DNA of 6,241 nt from Neisseriaceae bacterium (GTDB lineage Bacteria; Pseudomonadota; Gammaproteobacteria; Burkholderiales; UBA11063): the NCBI GenBank assembly GCA_027371515.1, contig DAHXMX010000056.1:1-6241 (forward strand), written 5' to 3'. Positions 5,899 to 6,241 of the stretch are shown one piece after another. A program made the position numbers and the translations under genes. The first letter of the stretch is position 1. Every line of letters begins with the position of its first letter. A model generated the notes under the pieces. That model was not told the origin of the DNA, ran no database searches, and saw only the letters and a program-made list of their open reading frames with translations.

Positions 5899-6241
5899 AT
5901 GCAACAAACTCATAGAGTAACGATCGACAAAATAGATATTAACGGTCAAGGTATTTGCAGAATTAATGGTAAAACAGTATTTGTAAATGATGTTTTACCT
6001 CATGAAGTAGCGGATATCCAGATAACCAAACAAAAATCAAACTTTGATAAAGCAAAATTAATTAATCTGATTACTTCAAGTGATAAAAGAGTATCTCCCA
6101 AATGTAAATATTTTGGCATCTGTGGTGGCTGTTCATTACAGCACATAGATTTTACCACTCAGGTGATCTACAAACAACAAGTATTAATTGACAATCTTAA
6201 ACATATTGGAAATGTAACAGCTAATCAAATATTACCTCCAC
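5899..6241 (+). CDS. rlmD: 23S rRNA (uracil-C5)-methyltransferase, RlmD-like, 5' part only
   Basis: This is probably the SAM-dependent enzyme that makes m5U1939 (E. coli numbering) in 23S rRNA. Only the first 114 codons are in the window, so the methyltransferase domain is not visible. Residues 1-60 (MQQTHRVTIDKIDINGQGIC and on) look like the RNA-binding TRAM domain: GQGI, then VNDVLPHEVADIQI. Three cysteines of the [4Fe-4S] site follow at C69, C75 and C78 in CKYFGICGGCSLQH, as in RlmD/RumA; a fourth is expected further on. The ATG lies 5 bases after the lipA stop. A weak AGGT at 5888-5891 overlaps the lipA end, so the gene is probably read with lipA. TRAM plus Fe-S favours RlmD over RlmC, which lacks TRAM. 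Another TRAM-containing m5U methyltransferase remains possible. Confidence 0.85.
   Translation, partial: MQQTHRVTIDKIDINGQGICRINGKTVFVNDVLPHEVADIQITKQKSNFDKAKLINLITSSDKRVSPKCKYFGICGGCSLQHIDFTTQVIYKQQVLIDNLKHIGNVTANQILPP

Overview
This window is a compact, AT-rich (about one third G+C by rough count) stretch of bacterial chromosome carrying housekeeping genes on two divergent transcription units. The protein sequences look betaproteobacterial. NuoD and LipA in particular read like Neisseriales/Burkholderiales forms (for example the NuoD insert ending NRQGSMLDF followed by LLTDNRIWKQR, and the LipA C-terminus RSSYHADEQAH). nuoC and nuoD are separate genes, unlike the fused nuoCD of enteric bacteria, and the order tpiA-secG-tRNA-Leu-nuoABCD is one I know from betaproteobacteria and some gammaproteobacteria. 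The low G+C suggests a streamlined or host-associated member of the group; that is inference, and I cannot name a genus.

Left part, minus strand (positions 1 to 3478, read right to left): tpiA (triosephosphate isomerase), secG (translocon subunit), tRNA-Leu(GAG), then nuoA, nuoB, nuoC and the first 267 codons of nuoD, which runs off the left edge. Gaps are 28 bp or less, three gene pairs overlap, and no terminator is visible, so one long transcript interrupted by a processed tRNA is likely. The nuo genes encode the start of NADH:quinone oxidoreductase (complex I): NuoA is a membrane subunit, while NuoB, NuoC and NuoD form the peripheral-arm module that carries cluster N2 and the quinone site.

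Centre (3479 to 3584): a 106-bp divergent intergenic region with candidate promoters for both directions.

Right part, plus strand (3585 to 6241): yciB (septation-linked inner-membrane protein), rsmA/ksgA (16S rRNA dimethyltransferase) overlapping it by ATGA, then after 57 bp lipA (lipoyl synthase) and the first 114 codons of an rlmD-type 23S rRNA m5U methyltransferase, which runs off the right edge.

I found no mobile element, CRISPR array, toxin-antitoxin or defence gene, integration site or unrecognised gene. Every intergenic gap is short and coding density is very high. I do not see a previously undescribed system here. The points worth a second look are small ones: the tRNA inside the operon, start-codon choices, a palindrome over the secG stop, an altered TpiA loop 6, a LipA motif variant and the promoter layout.
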